Assembly: GCA_024742355.1 (NCBI GenBank)
Contig: JANSYM010000004.1
Location: forward strand, 186,001-250,000
Reading direction: 5' to 3'
Length of the DNA: 64,000 nucleotides
From: Hyphomonadaceae bacterium
GTDB lineage: Bacteria > Pseudomonadota > Alphaproteobacteria > Caulobacterales > Hyphomonadaceae
Part shown: one piece after another, positions 8,849-18,467 of the stretch
Position numbering within the stretch: position 1 is the stretch's first letter
Layout: every line of letters starts with the position of its first letter
Notes under the pieces: model-generated
Told to the model about the DNA's origin: nothing
Databases searched by the model: none
The model's input: the letters and a program-made list of their open reading frames with translations, nothing else
Position numbers and translations under genes: made by a program

Positions 8849-11800
8849 CTGGCGTGAGCACGACCATCGGATTCACCCAGCCTTATCCCGGGATCCGGCC
8901 CTTCAAGAAATCCGAATGGCCGATCTTCTTCGGGCGCAACCGCATGATCGATGCGGTGATGGAAAAGCTCGCCACGTCGCAATTCGTTTTGCTGCATGGA
9001 ACCTCAGGCTGCGGAAAATCTTCGCTTGTGAAAGCGGGCTTGTTGCCGCGTCTGGAAATGAGCCATCACGGCAATGAGGTGGCGTGGCATACGGCGCAGA
9101 TGCGTCCCGGCGCGGCGCCGCTATGGAACCTGGCCGAGGCAGTTGCGCGTCTGATCGAGGGATTGAACGACGATGATACGCCATCGATGCAGATGGTCCG
9201 GGATGTTCGTCGGCGGCTAAATCGCGGCGTAGAGGCCATTCCGGCGTTGGTTGAGGATTTTGGCCTCGGCACGAATGGCAATGTCTGCCTGCTGATTGAC
9301 CAGTTTGAAGAGATCTTTCGCTATGCGGCCGAGATCGAACGGTCCGAAGTGGAAATGCTGATCGAGGTCCTGCGTGTGTTCGCGGATTCCCCACCCGAAG
9401 GCATTCATGTCATCGCGACGATGCGGTCGGATTTCCTCGGCGATTGCGCGAAATTTGTCGGCTTTGCCGAAGTCGTCAACAAGACGCAATATCTGTTGCC
9501 GCGCCTGGAACAGGCCGAGTTGATGGAGTCGATCACGGGGCCGGCGGGTGTATTTGGCGGTGAGGTCGAGACCGAACTGGCGCTCAGGCTGATCGATGAA
9601 AGCCGCGATGAGGTGGATGCCTTGCCGCTCGTCCAGCATTGTCTGATGTATCTGTGGAACAAGGCCTCCACTAATGCACCAGACAACGTCAAATTGCGCC
9701 TCGACGGATATCTCGGGCTCAAACAAACGCTATCGCAGCGCGCAGATGAAGTGCTCGAAGAAATCGACCAGGAAGTGCAGGGTGGCACCTGGTGCGCAGA
9801 GCATCTTTTCCGGGCGATCATTGACCTCGATGGGAGTGGGCGCGCCACGCGTCGCCCGATCCGCCGCAGCGTGATCGAAGCCATATGCGCGTCCCATCAA
9901 CCTGCGCTGGCGACGACGATTGATCACTTCTGCGACCCTCACACGGGGTTCTTGATCCTCAGTGATGATGAGGACCCGGTCGTCGACATCACGCATGAGT
10001 CGCTCATTCGATGCTGGGATCGCCTGAACCTTGTTGATGAATTTGATGCTGACAATCGTGCGCGCGGCTGGCTCCAGCGCGAACAAGATGATGCACGTAT
10101 GTGGCGTGCCTTGCTGCTGCGGGTCGAGGAGGGCGAGTCGATCCGCGACGAGGCTGCGATTGTTGAACGCGAAAAACTGGTCGAGACTTTGCCCGGTGCG
10201 GCATGGACCGAGCGCTATGGCGGGCATTGGGACGAGGTCAACGCCTTGCTGGAAACCAGCCGCGCAGAGATTGATGAGCGCAATGAGAAAGCACGCAAGT
10301 ATGCCCAGCGCAAACAATTGCTGGTCGTTGGCGCATTCGCAGTGCTTGGCCTCGGGATCATAACGATTGGCTCACTCTGGTCGTCAGCGCGCGATAGCCG
10401 AGCGCGGGTCCAGGATGTCCTGTGGGAAAATCTGGTGGCGCGATGGGATCGCGCGGTTGAGCCGACCGCATGGGAAGCCGAAGGCGTGACCAATGCGGTG
10501 ATCGATTCCACGGATGTGCGGGCGCAGATCGGACTCTACATTCTCGATTCCGGCCAGATTGATGTCGATAATACAGCAGGCCTCGACCCGGAATTGCAAG
10601 CGGCACTCGACAAGAAGCTGCGAGATTTTCGCGTCGCATCCGTCGCGCTTGAACCGATTTTCGAGACACAATTCGCGATCTATAATGGCAGGCCGCAGGA
10701 AGTGGACGGCGTCGCGGTCAGCCACGACGGCAAATATGTCGCCGCCGGCGAAGACGCGGGTCACGTTGTGATCTGGGATGTCTCGGCAGGATATGGCGAA
10801 GGCGAAATCCAGGAAGTGCGCCGAATAGAGGCGCATGGCAATCAGGTCGGCCAGGTCCGCTTTCGTCCGCCGCAGGACGGGCAGAGCGAAGGCTACGAGT
10901 TGCTGTCTGTCGGCTATGATGGAAAGGCGAAAGTCTGGGACGCGCTGACCGGAGACCTGATCCGGGAATATGAGGCGCCCGGGCGAAACTGGGGCAGTGC
11001 CTGGTCGCGCGATGGCAGCAAGCTTGCCGCCGGTGCGGATCGTGGCACCGCGCGCGTTTTCGATTTTGTCGATACAGGCCGCACAGCGCCTTTGTTCGAA
11101 ATCGACAGCCGGAGCGAACTCGCCATGGGCGTGGCTTTTGACCCCGGGACCGAGAAACTCGCCGTTGCGCCGGTCAAGGAAGGTATTCAGATTTACGATA
11201 TCAGTGCGCCGCCAGCGTCCGCGTCGGCGCCCGCTCGCGAACCTGACAAGATCGGCGACATCGGCGAAGGGGAACTGTTCTCGGTCGAGTGGTCGCGAGA
11301 TGGCAAGTACATTGCCAGCGGTCTCGACAATGGCGACATGCTCGTCTGGAGCACCGAGGGCCGGCAGGAAGAAGTTGCCCGGATGAACAATGTGCAGGCC
11401 GCGCGCGGGCTCGCTTTCGGTAAGGACAATGCTTACCTGGCGACCGGATCTGACGCCGGCGAGGCGCGCGTCTGGTCTCTGCCAGACGGCGAGCTTGTCG
11501 CTGAATTGCGCGGGCACAGCGATGATGTCGATTCCATCGCCTGGAGTCCGGACGGGCAGTACATCGTCACGGGCACCGACAATGGGTACATTCGGATATT
11601 CCGCTTCGAGGCACCTGATTTTTCGCAGCCCATTTCTGATGTCATTGAACAAACGCGTGCAAGATTTGCGGCGTCCAGCGCAGATGCGGAGGGGGCCAGT
11701 GGCGGCAATATCTGCCTGTCCTCTCAACAATGGAGAAATCTTGTCGGGGCGCTCGTGGCGCCCGACTGGTGCCAGTCTGCCGAGCAGAATATCGAGTATC

Positions 11801-13236
11801 CGATCGCGCAGATGGGGGAGCTCGACAATGTGTCAGAGGCAGAGGCGCTGCTGCGTGACCTCGTCCGGGAAACGTCGTCAGAACAGGTCTTCGATCGCCT
11901 GACGGAAAAAGCAATGCTGGCGCAGCTACAAATCAGTGGCCGAAACAAAAAAGCCGCGCGTGCAGCTCGTTATCTCGACCTGGCAAACCTTCTGGTGTCG
12001 GAACAAAACCCCGAACGCGCAGCTCAGCTCGCTTTCCTGGAAATGATGACACAGCCATCGGCCCGGCGTGACGAAATCACCGAAACGCTGGTCGCGATGG
12101 AATCCCTCTCGCACCAAACCTGGTCGACCGGGGCGCAAATTTCCGAACGCGCGGATGTCGCCTCGTATTTCGCGAACCATCCAGAGCCGTTCGAGGCATT
12201 TCTGCCAGACCAGATTGAACAAGAGAGCGGTCAGGGGCAGATCCGATCCCTGTCGACCGACGCGCTCTATGCAAATCTAGCCGTGGCGTCGAATGATGGC
12301 GGGATATTCCTATGGGATATGGCATCGCGGACAGTTGACCCATTACTGGAGACCGATGATCGCACCGTGGTTTACGATGTCGCGGTCAATCCAGCGGGCA
12401 GTTTGGTGGCGGCGGCGCTCTCCGATTCTCTGACCGATGGACGATTTGTTCTGTTTGATCTCGAGAACGATCGCGCGATGTCACAGATCGGTGGCCTGAT
12501 CCGCGATCCGCGCAGTGTCGGCTGGTCACATGACGGGCGCGTTCTGGCGACGGGTGCCGATGCTGAGGTCGCGCAGATCTGGCAGATGGATGGCGCGCAG
12601 GTCTCGGCAGCGCCGCCTGTTGAGCTGGTTGGCCATACTGGCGGAATTCGGTCCATTGCGCTCAGTCAGGACGGGAAATATGTCATCACCGGTGCGACGG
12701 ATGCGACGGCGCGCGTATGGGACTCGCGAACCGGGACGTCACTGTTCGTGTTCAAGCATAAGGGCGCGATTGATGCGGTCGATTATTCCGTTGCCCGCGC
12801 CAGCGACCAGAGCAGTTTGCTGGCTGTCGGCGGGGCCGACAATGTCGTTGAACTCTGGCGCATCACCAGCGATGGGGACGTCAAGGAAATGGAAAATCGC
12901 CTGTCCTTCGCGTCCAATGTCGAGGATGTGGCCTTTAGTGCAGACGGTCAGTACCTGGCCGTCGCGTCGTCCAGCGTGAGCATTTGGGAGGCCGAGACAG
13001 GAAAGCACCGGCTGACCCTGGACATCGACGATATCACCGCGCTGACCTGGGCGGCTGATGGCACGGAATTGCTGACCGGATCGAGAACAGGCGAAGTCCA
13101 CAAGTTCACGTTTGACGATCATACTCTGGCCGCACGCGCCAGCGTCGCCCGCGGTCGCTGTTTTACGCCAACCGTGCGGCAGGACCTGGATCTGTCCGCC
13201 GAACCACCTGCGTGGTGTTCGGGCGGCGGGCGCTGA
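8845..13236 (+). CDS. nSTAND-type NTPase with transmembrane helix and two WD40 propellers
   Basis: About 1463 residues from GTG 8845, which overlaps the TIR stop by 4 bp; GTG 8854 and TTG 8818 are alternatives. The nSTAND signature PYPGIRPF ... FFGR is at about 14-31, Walker A GTSGCGKSS at about 52-60, Walker B CLLIDQFEE at about 148-156, and a sensor region TMRSDF near 192. A hydrophobic helix at about 492-511 follows the helical and winged-helix part. Then come seven WD40 blades (about 612-928), a helical linker, and seven more (about 1128-1425). Each propeller ends in a similar C ... P-x-WC tail. STAND NTPases are ligand-gated oligomerising switches. Here the NTPase would be cytoplasmic and the propellers possibly periplasmic. 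Confidence 0.88.
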   Translation: MTGVSTTIGFTQPYPGIRPFKKSEWPIFFGRNRMIDAVMEKLATSQFVLLHGTSGCGKSSLVKAGLLPRLEMSHHGNEVAWHTAQMRPGAAPLWNLAEAVARLIEGLNDDDTPSMQMVRDVRRRLNRGVEAIPALVEDFGLGTNGNVCLLIDQFEEIFRYAAEIERSEVEMLIEVLRVFADSPPEGIHVIATMRSDFLGDCAKFVGFAEVVNKTQYLLPRLEQAELMESITGPAGVFGGEVETELALRLIDESRDEVDALPLVQHCLMYLWNKASTNAPDNVKLRLDGYLGLKQTLSQRADEVLEEIDQEVQGGTWCAEHLFRAIIDLDGSGRATRRPIRRSVIEAICASHQPALATTIDHFCDPHTGFLILSDDEDPVVDITHESLIRCWDRLNLVDEFDADNRARGWLQREQDDARMWRALLLRVEEGESIRDEAAIVEREKLVETLPGAAWTERYGGHWDEVNALLETSRAEIDERNEKARKYAQRKQLLVVGAFAVLGLGIITIGSLWSSARDSRARVQDVLWENLVARWDRAVEPTAWEAEGVTNAVIDSTDVRAQIGLYILDSGQIDVDNTAGLDPELQAALDKKLRDFRVASVALEPIFETQFAIYNGRPQEVDGVAVSHDGKYVAAGEDAGHVVIWDVSAGYGEGEIQEVRRIEAHGNQVGQVRFRPPQDGQSEGYELLSVGYDGKAKVWDALTGDLIREYEAPGRNWGSAWSRDGSKLAAGADRGTARVFDFVDTGRTAPLFEIDSRSELAMGVAFDPGTEKLAVAPVKEGIQIYDISAPPASASAPAREPDKIGDIGEGELFSVEWSRDGKYIASGLDNGDMLVWSTEGRQEEVARMNNVQAARGLAFGKDNAYLATGSDAGEARVWSLPDGELVAELRGHSDDVDSIAWSPDGQYIVTGTDNGYIRIFRFEAPDFSQPISDVIEQTRARFAASSADAEGASGGNICLSSQQWRNLVGALVAPDWCQSAEQNIEYPIAQMGELDNVSEAEALLRDLVRETSSEQVFDRLTEKAMLAQLQISGRNKKAARAARYLDLANLLVSEQNPERAAQLAFLEMMTQPSARRDEITETLVAMESLSHQTWSTGAQISERADVASYFANHPEPFEAFLPDQIEQESGQGQIRSLSTDALYANLAVASNDGGIFLWDMASRTVDPLLETDDRTVVYDVAVNPAGSLVAAALSDSLTDGRFVLFDLENDRAMSQIGGLIRDPRSVGWSHDGRVLATGADAEVAQIWQMDGAQVSAAPPVELVGHTGGIRSIALSQDGKYVITGATDATARVWDSRTGTSLFVFKHKGAIDAVDYSVARASDQSSLLAVGGADNVVELWRITSDGDVKEMENRLSFASNVEDVAFSADGQYLAVASSSVSIWEAETGKHRLTLDIDDITALTWAADGTELLTGSRTGEVHKFTFDDHTLAARASVARGRCFTPTVRQDLDLSAEPPAWCSGGGR

Positions 13237-13371
13237 CGCCAATCGCCAGGCCTCTCCCGAGGTCCAGCTTTTCCGTAACCATCAGATCTGTTACCCACGC
13301 AACGAGCAGGCAATCGACGTCTTCAGAGAGATACGTCTCAATTCGCCTGCACCGCCGGAGAGGAAACACAA

Positions 13372-15021
13372 ATGCGAACTTCACTGTCGATATCGATCGC
13401 CGCCCTGGCGCTTGCCGCGTGCGCACCCGGAACATCAACTGATGCCGATGCTTCGAACACGCCGGAAGATCGCCCTGATGCGCCGCCCGAACTCGAAGTG
13501 ATCGCGACAGGCGCGAATATCGCTGGTGCGAACGGCATTCACTTTGGCCCGGACGGGTTGCTCTACATCGCCTCGGTCATCGGTTCTGATCTGACAGTGA
13601 TTGATCCTGAGAGCGGGGAAGAGATCAAGCGCTTTACCGCGGCTGACGGCGTGATTGGACCGGATGATGTCGCATTCTCGTCGGACGGATCTTTCTATTG
13701 GACGTCGATCCTGACCGGCGAAGTTGCAGGATTCAACACGGCCGGGGAGAAGGTCGTGGCCGCACAACTCCCGCCCGGTCCGAACCCGATCACGTTTTCG
13801 AATGATGATCGTCTCTTCGTCTCACAATGCTTTCTCGGGACCAATGTTTATGAGCTCGACCCGACCGGTGCGGCAGCCGTACGACTGATTGCCGATGATC
13901 TCGGACCCGGGTGCGGACTCAACGGCATGGACTGGGGGCCGGACAATCGACTCTACGGCCCGCGATGGTTTGCGGGTGAGGTGATCAGTCTCGACGTCGA
14001 TACGGGCGACCGCCGCGTCGAAGCCACGGGATTTCAAACGCCCGCCGCGATCAAGTTTGACAGCGAAGGTGTCTTGCATGTTCTCGACACGGGGACGGGC
14101 GATCTGATCCGCGTCAACGACGGCGCCAATGAAGTGGTCGCAAGCCTGTCACCAGGGCTCGACAATTTCGCTTTCGATGCAGCGGATACAGCCTTTGTCT
14201 CCAGCTATGCGGATGGCTTCATCAAGCGGGTCAATAAAGACGGGACGCTCACGACGCTGCAGCCAGGCGGCATGGCGCACCCCGGCGGCCTCGCGGTGAT
14301 CGGCGACACGGTCTGGGTCGCAGATGTCCACGCCGTGCGCGGCTTTGATCACAATACCGGCGAAGAGATTGTCACGCAGAGAAATGTTGTCGGAATGGGA
14401 GAACTCGGCGGTTCGCTCAATCTTTCCGCTGATGGAGACCTGCTGATTCTGAGCTCCTGGTTCGATGGCGATGTGCGCATCTGGGACCCGCAGGCGGGGC
14501 AACGCGTGGCGCGATATCCCAACCTTGCAGGACCCGTTGCTGCGGTGCGTTATGCGGGCGGTCTGGCGATCGCGGAACACCTCAAAGGCGCCGTCACGCT
14601 GTATGGAGATGCTGATCCGGTGGAGCTTGCAACCGGATTGCCTGCGCCGACCGGACTTTTTGTCAGTGATGATGACGCACTCTATGTCAGCGATCGTGAA
14701 CGCGGTGAAATCCTCCTGATCGCCCGCGACGGTGAGGCCTTGAGTACGCCTGAAACCATAGCCGATGGTCTTGAATCTCCGGAGGGATTTGTCGTGTCAG
14801 AACACGGCGTCGTAATCGTCGAGGCGGCAGCCGCGCGGGTCGTCCACATTGATGCGGAAGGCACCCGGAACGTTCTTGCCACGATCCCATCAGGATCACC
14901 AGGCGCGCCTGGCTTGCCGCCTTCGCAGATCTTCAATGGCGTCGCGATGGATGCCGACGGCAACCTGTTCATCACCGGCGAAACGTCACGCGTATTGTAC
15001 CGATTGAAGGCGCCCTGGTAG
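13372..15021 (+). CDS. Lipoprotein with NHL/SMP-30-like beta-propeller
   Basis: 549 residues with a lipoprotein signal peptide ending in the lipobox LAAC (Cys about residue 17) and an acidic linker, so it is envelope-anchored. The rest consists of propeller blades of the type G-x-x-F-x-x-D-G-x-L-Y-(I/V)-(A/S), for example GIHFGPDGLLYIAS, GMDWGPDNRLYG and GVAMDADGNLFIT, as in SMP-30/gluconolactonase/NHL proteins. It starts 135 bp after the STAND gene on the same strand with its own GGAGAGG ribosome site. Membership of that locus is uncertain. Ligand binding or lactonase activity is possible but no catalytic set is assigned. Confidence 0.75.
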   Translation: MRTSLSISIAALALAACAPGTSTDADASNTPEDRPDAPPELEVIATGANIAGANGIHFGPDGLLYIASVIGSDLTVIDPESGEEIKRFTAADGVIGPDDVAFSSDGSFYWTSILTGEVAGFNTAGEKVVAAQLPPGPNPITFSNDDRLFVSQCFLGTNVYELDPTGAAAVRLIADDLGPGCGLNGMDWGPDNRLYGPRWFAGEVISLDVDTGDRRVEATGFQTPAAIKFDSEGVLHVLDTGTGDLIRVNDGANEVVASLSPGLDNFAFDAADTAFVSSYADGFIKRVNKDGTLTTLQPGGMAHPGGLAVIGDTVWVADVHAVRGFDHNTGEEIVTQRNVVGMGELGGSLNLSADGDLLILSSWFDGDVRIWDPQAGQRVARYPNLAGPVAAVRYAGGLAIAEHLKGAVTLYGDADPVELATGLPAPTGLFVSDDDALYVSDRERGEILLIARDGEALSTPETIADGLESPEGFVVSEHGVVIVEAAAARVVHIDAEGTRNVLATIPSGSPGAPGLPPSQIFNGVAMDADGNLFITGETSRVLYRLKAPW

Positions 15022-15086
15022 CGCCCGCGTGCTCGCTCTTCCCGACGGTTCAGGCGTGATCAATACCGTTGGGGTCGTGGAACGCG

Positions 15087-15977
15087 TTAAAGACACCAGT
15101 CGGCGAAGTCGTGGCCGAACATGGTTCGAAACCGGGCGGCATCTTCGGCCAGCACGTCAGAAAGACGCGCCTTGTCGTCATCTGAAAATGGTGGCGCTTC
15201 ACGCATCGTCCGACGGTTCCACTTTCGCGCGAGCAGTCGTTTTACACGCACGATGTGCGCACGGGGAATTCGCGTGCGCAGGGTCTCACCGATCCTGCTC
15301 TCTCTGAGCTTTCCCCACCATTTCGGCTGCCGTGCCAGTTGATCGCTGGTATTGCGGGCAACCGCCGCGATGTCAGCGACGTCTCCGTCTATGTTCGCGG
15401 CCTGGAAAAAGTCCCGGAGAAACAATTTCGGATCTGCTTGCAGGCGGGCGAAATCCAAAATCTCGATCCGACCTTCAAAGTGTTCAAGATACGGCTCCAG
15501 GTTGAAGGCATAACGGCTGGTCGAAACAATATGCGCACCTTCCACCGATCCAAGCAGATCTGACGGGGATGGCATGTCATGCCCCATGTGGAATGAATGT
15601 GCGTATTGCGACATCGCTCGTTTCACGGGGTCCCGGGCAATGAATATGATCCTTGCATCCGGATTGGTGGCGGCGATCTGCTTGGCAGCATCAGGGGCCA
15701 AATCGCGTTTCGCGTATCGGGGAGAAATATCGCACCAGATCGGTTTGTCGGCATCGAATTGGCGAGCATACCAATCCCATCCTCCAGGCGTCTCGGATCG
15801 GGCGGAGGAGAAAAAATCGGTTTCCTTGATGGCCGGTACGCTGATCATGGGGTTGAGGCGAAGCAATTCATGCAGCGTGGTCGTGCCAGCGCGCATGGCG
15901 CCGATGACAAGGATATCCGGCTTGGCCGCGATCGATCGCGACTCTGAGGATGTAACGATGCTCTCAATCTTCGGCAT
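15087..15977 (-). CDS. Sulfotransferase (PAPS-dependent)
   Basis: 296 residues from ATG 15977; a longer reading frame to 16049 exists, but its first 24 residues precede the conserved fold. The 5'-phosphosulfate loop is IGAMRAGTTTLHELL and the 3'-phosphate-binding segment is IARDPVKRAMSQY. Both are diagnostic of sulfotransferases that move sulfate from PAPS to a hydroxyl or amino acceptor. A KETDFF motif containing the usual catalytic region follows the first loop. The acceptor cannot be inferred. The neighbouring GH5 gene on the same strand could mean a sulfated saccharide, but that is weak. Confidence 0.85.
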   Translation of the reverse strand: MPKIESIVTSSESRSIAAKPDILVIGAMRAGTTTLHELLRLNPMISVPAIKETDFFSSARSETPGGWDWYARQFDADKPIWCDISPRYAKRDLAPDAAKQIAATNPDARIIFIARDPVKRAMSQYAHSFHMGHDMPSPSDLLGSVEGAHIVSTSRYAFNLEPYLEHFEGRIEILDFARLQADPKLFLRDFFQAANIDGDVADIAAVARNTSDQLARQPKWWGKLRESRIGETLRTRIPRAHIVRVKRLLARKWNRRTMREAPPFSDDDKARLSDVLAEDAARFRTMFGHDFADWCL

Positions 15978-16104
15978 GCCATGCTCGCGCTGCTTGGTTC
16001 CGAAGTTTATATGCAATCGAGACGCCAGCAAGACGTCCCATTGGTCCAATCCAATACCGTGTCAGGATCCGGATATCTGCCGAGGCGGACGGGTCAAGAC
16101 GCGC

Positions 16105-17148
16105 TTACTTGGCCGGCAGGGGCTTCGTACCCCAGTTTCGGATGATCTCCCGAACAAACTGGCCCGACGCGGTCAGGTGTGCATCGGTCCAGTCGCCACT
16201 AGCGGGTGCGCCGACGACGAACATAGCGGCGCCTTCCGGTGCATCGCTGACGGCCCAGTTCATGTGTGAGATGGAATTGTCCTGAAGCAGTTTCAGCCAG
16301 GCCAGGGTAGAGGCGCGATCGACCGGCCCGTCGCCATCATAATTTACCGTGCCCCACTCGGTGGCCATGAGCGCAAGCCCGTTGTCGATGGCATATTGAG
16401 CCTTGGCCATCAGCTCATCCTTATGGCTGCCGGCATAGAAATGGATCGCATAGGCGATATTTTCATGCCCGGTGATTGGGTCGTCAGCGGCCTTGTCGAC
16501 ATCCTGATCCCAGCTTTGCGATCCCACCACGATTAGATTGTCCGGATCGATTTTGCGGATCTCTTCGATGAGCGTTTCGGAATAGGGTTTGACGATGGTC
16601 GCCCAATCGGTGGTGTCGAGAGGTTCATTGTAGATTTCGTAGATCAGATTCGGCGTGTCGCCGTATCGCGTGGCCACCTCTCGGAAGAACGCAATCGCTT
16701 CCTCGACGTTTTCCTCGGCGCGATGCGAGTGCCAGTCAACGACGACGTACAGACCGTTCTCAATGGCGGCGTCGACAATTGTGAAGGCGCGCGCAGCATT
16801 GGCGTCCGGGTCTGTAAGGTAGCTCCCCTCTCGCTCGGCCGCCATGGCAGCACGGACAATCTTGGCGTTCCAGTCTTCGGCGAAAAACCGCACGGCATCA
16901 GCATTGTAGAATCGTTCCTGTCCCCACCCCGTTGTGCTCCAGAAGAAGCTCGGTCCTGCCAATGAGACAGGTGTTCCGGCGGCATCGACAATGTGACCCT
17001 CGGCGACCGACAAGGCGCCATATTGTGCGACCGGGGACGCATGCAGCGGCGCGGTCTGTGCGCGCTGCGCATCCATGTTGGTACACCCGCCGGCGATAAG
17101 GACCGGAATGCTGAGCAAAAAAAGGCGAAGAGCGGGAAGAATTTTCAT
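16105..17148 (-). CDS. GH5-type glycoside hydrolase lipoprotein (endoglucanase-like)
   Basis: 347 residues from ATG 17148, chosen because the following hydrophobic segment ends in the lipobox IAGGC (Cys about residue 22). It has the GH5 TIM-barrel layout: VVDWHSH, then the acid/base region LIYEIYNEP (Glu of NEP), AYAIHFYAGSHK, and the nucleophile strand ALMATEWG. These match cellulase family GH5, which cleaves beta-1,4 glucans or related polymers. The lipid anchor places it on the envelope. It is about 130 bp from the divergent BCCT-like gene and 55 bp or more from the sulfotransferase. Confidence 0.85.
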   Translation of the reverse strand: MKILPALRLFLLSIPVLIAGGCTNMDAQRAQTAPLHASPVAQYGALSVAEGHIVDAAGTPVSLAGPSFFWSTTGWGQERFYNADAVRFFAEDWNAKIVRAAMAAEREGSYLTDPDANAARAFTIVDAAIENGLYVVVDWHSHRAEENVEEAIAFFREVATRYGDTPNLIYEIYNEPLDTTDWATIVKPYSETLIEEIRKIDPDNLIVVGSQSWDQDVDKAADDPITGHENIAYAIHFYAGSHKDELMAKAQYAIDNGLALMATEWGTVNYDGDGPVDRASTLAWLKLLQDNSISHMNWAVSDAPEGAAMFVVGAPASGDWTDAHLTASGQFVREIIRNWGTKPLPAK

Positions 17149-17315
17149 CAGCGGCTTTCCTGTTTTGTGAAAAAGAAATGGCAATCTGACAACGGTGTCA
17201 ACGTGTGTTTCAAGCTTGTGTTCGATCGTCTCGAGGTGAGACTGTCAAAGTTCCTTACATTACACGCCGTCTGACGATTAGCGTGCATGGCTCATAGGGG
17301 AGGCTGGAAGCGCAT

Positions 17316-18467
17316 ATGAATGTCATTCTGTCGATCGCGATCCTAGTGACGCTGTGCACATCGCTGGTGCTGGTGATCTGGTTTCGCAATCTCAAGCTGA
17401 AAGGCAGTGACCCGCTGCCGCTGATGGCGTTCATGGCCATCCTGTTCACATCCGGTCTGGATGTCGGACTGATCATGTTCCCATTGACGGAGTTTCCGGT
17501 CTATGCGGCGGAAGCCGAATATGGCTTCACCAATCCGCTCGCCATCGAGTTCGGCTTCTGGGGCTTCCTGGTCTGGGGCTTCTACTTTCTCACTACCTTC
17601 TATTTCTGCGTCGTCGAGCCGAAGCTGAAACTGTTCGAGATTGGCTGGGTGAAACTGGTCAACAGTGCCGTGATCATCGCCACCTGCGCGTTTACCGGGT
17701 ATTTGTTCCTGAGCTATTTGCCGACTTATATAGAAGGCATCAGCGCCCCGCTGAGATATGGCCTCGTCGCCGCAGTTGTGCTGGCGGCGGTGCTGTCGAG
17801 CACGGACATTCGCTACGTCAAATGGCTGGGCCTGGGCTCAACCGTCCTGTTCTTTGGTTTGATCGCCTTGCTCTGGCTAACCAGCGGCGCCGGCATTGGC
17901 GGGCTTGCGAAAAGCATGTCGAACATTGGCGGCTATTTCGCCAACCTGCCCAGGTTCACCAGCCCGCTGACCGACTATCACGCATTCTATCTGTTCTGGT
18001 GGTTCGCCTGGAGCATCATGATCGGACAGTTCGTGGCGCGGTTTGTCGGCGGCCTACGCACCTATCAGCTGATGATCGCTTTGCTGGTCTTGCCTTCGAT
18101 CCCGATCGCGCTGTGGTTCTCGGTGCTCTATGTCTATCACACCGAAGCCATCGCGCTCGCCGGGGCGTTGCAAGGCAGCATGGTCGTCGTCGGCGTGATC
18201 TTCGTCATTAATTCCCTCGATTCCCTGACGCGCCTGTACTCGGAAAATCTCGGCCTGACCGTGAAGCGCATTGGCGGTTTCGCTTATGTCGCGGCACACT
18301 GGGCGCTCCTGTTCGGCCTGATCCTGCTCTATCAGTTCACACCGCTGAAGATCGAGTGGATCGGGCTTGTTGTGATCGGCATCTATTGCGCGATCTATGC
18401 GCTGACCTTTATCAAGCGCGATGCCCTGATCGGCACCATAGAGTCAGAGACTGCGGACCATGGATAA
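17316..18467 (+). CDS. Short BCCT-like membrane transporter
   Basis: 383 residues, about ten hydrophobic helices. The segment [20 protein letters not shown] followed by GLRTYQLM resembles the conserved BCCT (betaine/choline/carnitine) motif W-x-x-W-x-(P/I)-x-x-G-x-F-(I/V)-A-R with downstream RG-x-[18 protein letters not shown] fits the later BCCT serine-rich region. Typical BCCT carriers have 12 helices and over 500 residues, so this is a compact or divergent member. Its stop overlaps the start of the choline-dehydrogenase-like gene by 8 bp, strongly suggesting uptake of that enzyme's substrate. Confidence 0.65.
   Translation: MNVILSIAILVTLCTSLVLVIWFRNLKLKGSDPLPLMAFMAILFTSGLDVGLIMFPLTEFPVYAAEAEYGFTNPLAIEFGFWGFLVWGFYFLTTFYFCVVEPKLKLFEIGWVKLVNSAVIIATCAFTGYLFLSYLPTYIEGISAPLRYGLVAAVVLAAVLSSTDIRYVKWLGLGSTVLFFGLIALLWLTSGAGIGGLAKSMSNIGGYFANLPRFTSPLTDYHAFYLFWWFAWSIMIGQFVARFVGGLRTYQLMIALLVLPSIPIALWFSVLYVYHTEAIALAGALQGSMVVVGVIFVINSLDSLTRLYSENLGLTVKRIGGFAYVAAHWALLFGLILLYQFTPLKIEWIGLVVIGIYCAIYALTFIKRDALIGTIESETADHG

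Noticed and set aside
10384-11730. Open frame of 448 codons on the minus strand
   Set aside because: It lies entirely antisense to the WD40 region of the STAND gene, whose protein has clear domains; GC-rich codon bias opens the opposite frame.
15574-16269. Plus-strand open frame opposite the sulfotransferase and GH5 genes
   Set aside because: Both minus-strand proteins have catalytic motifs, so this frame is a shadow.
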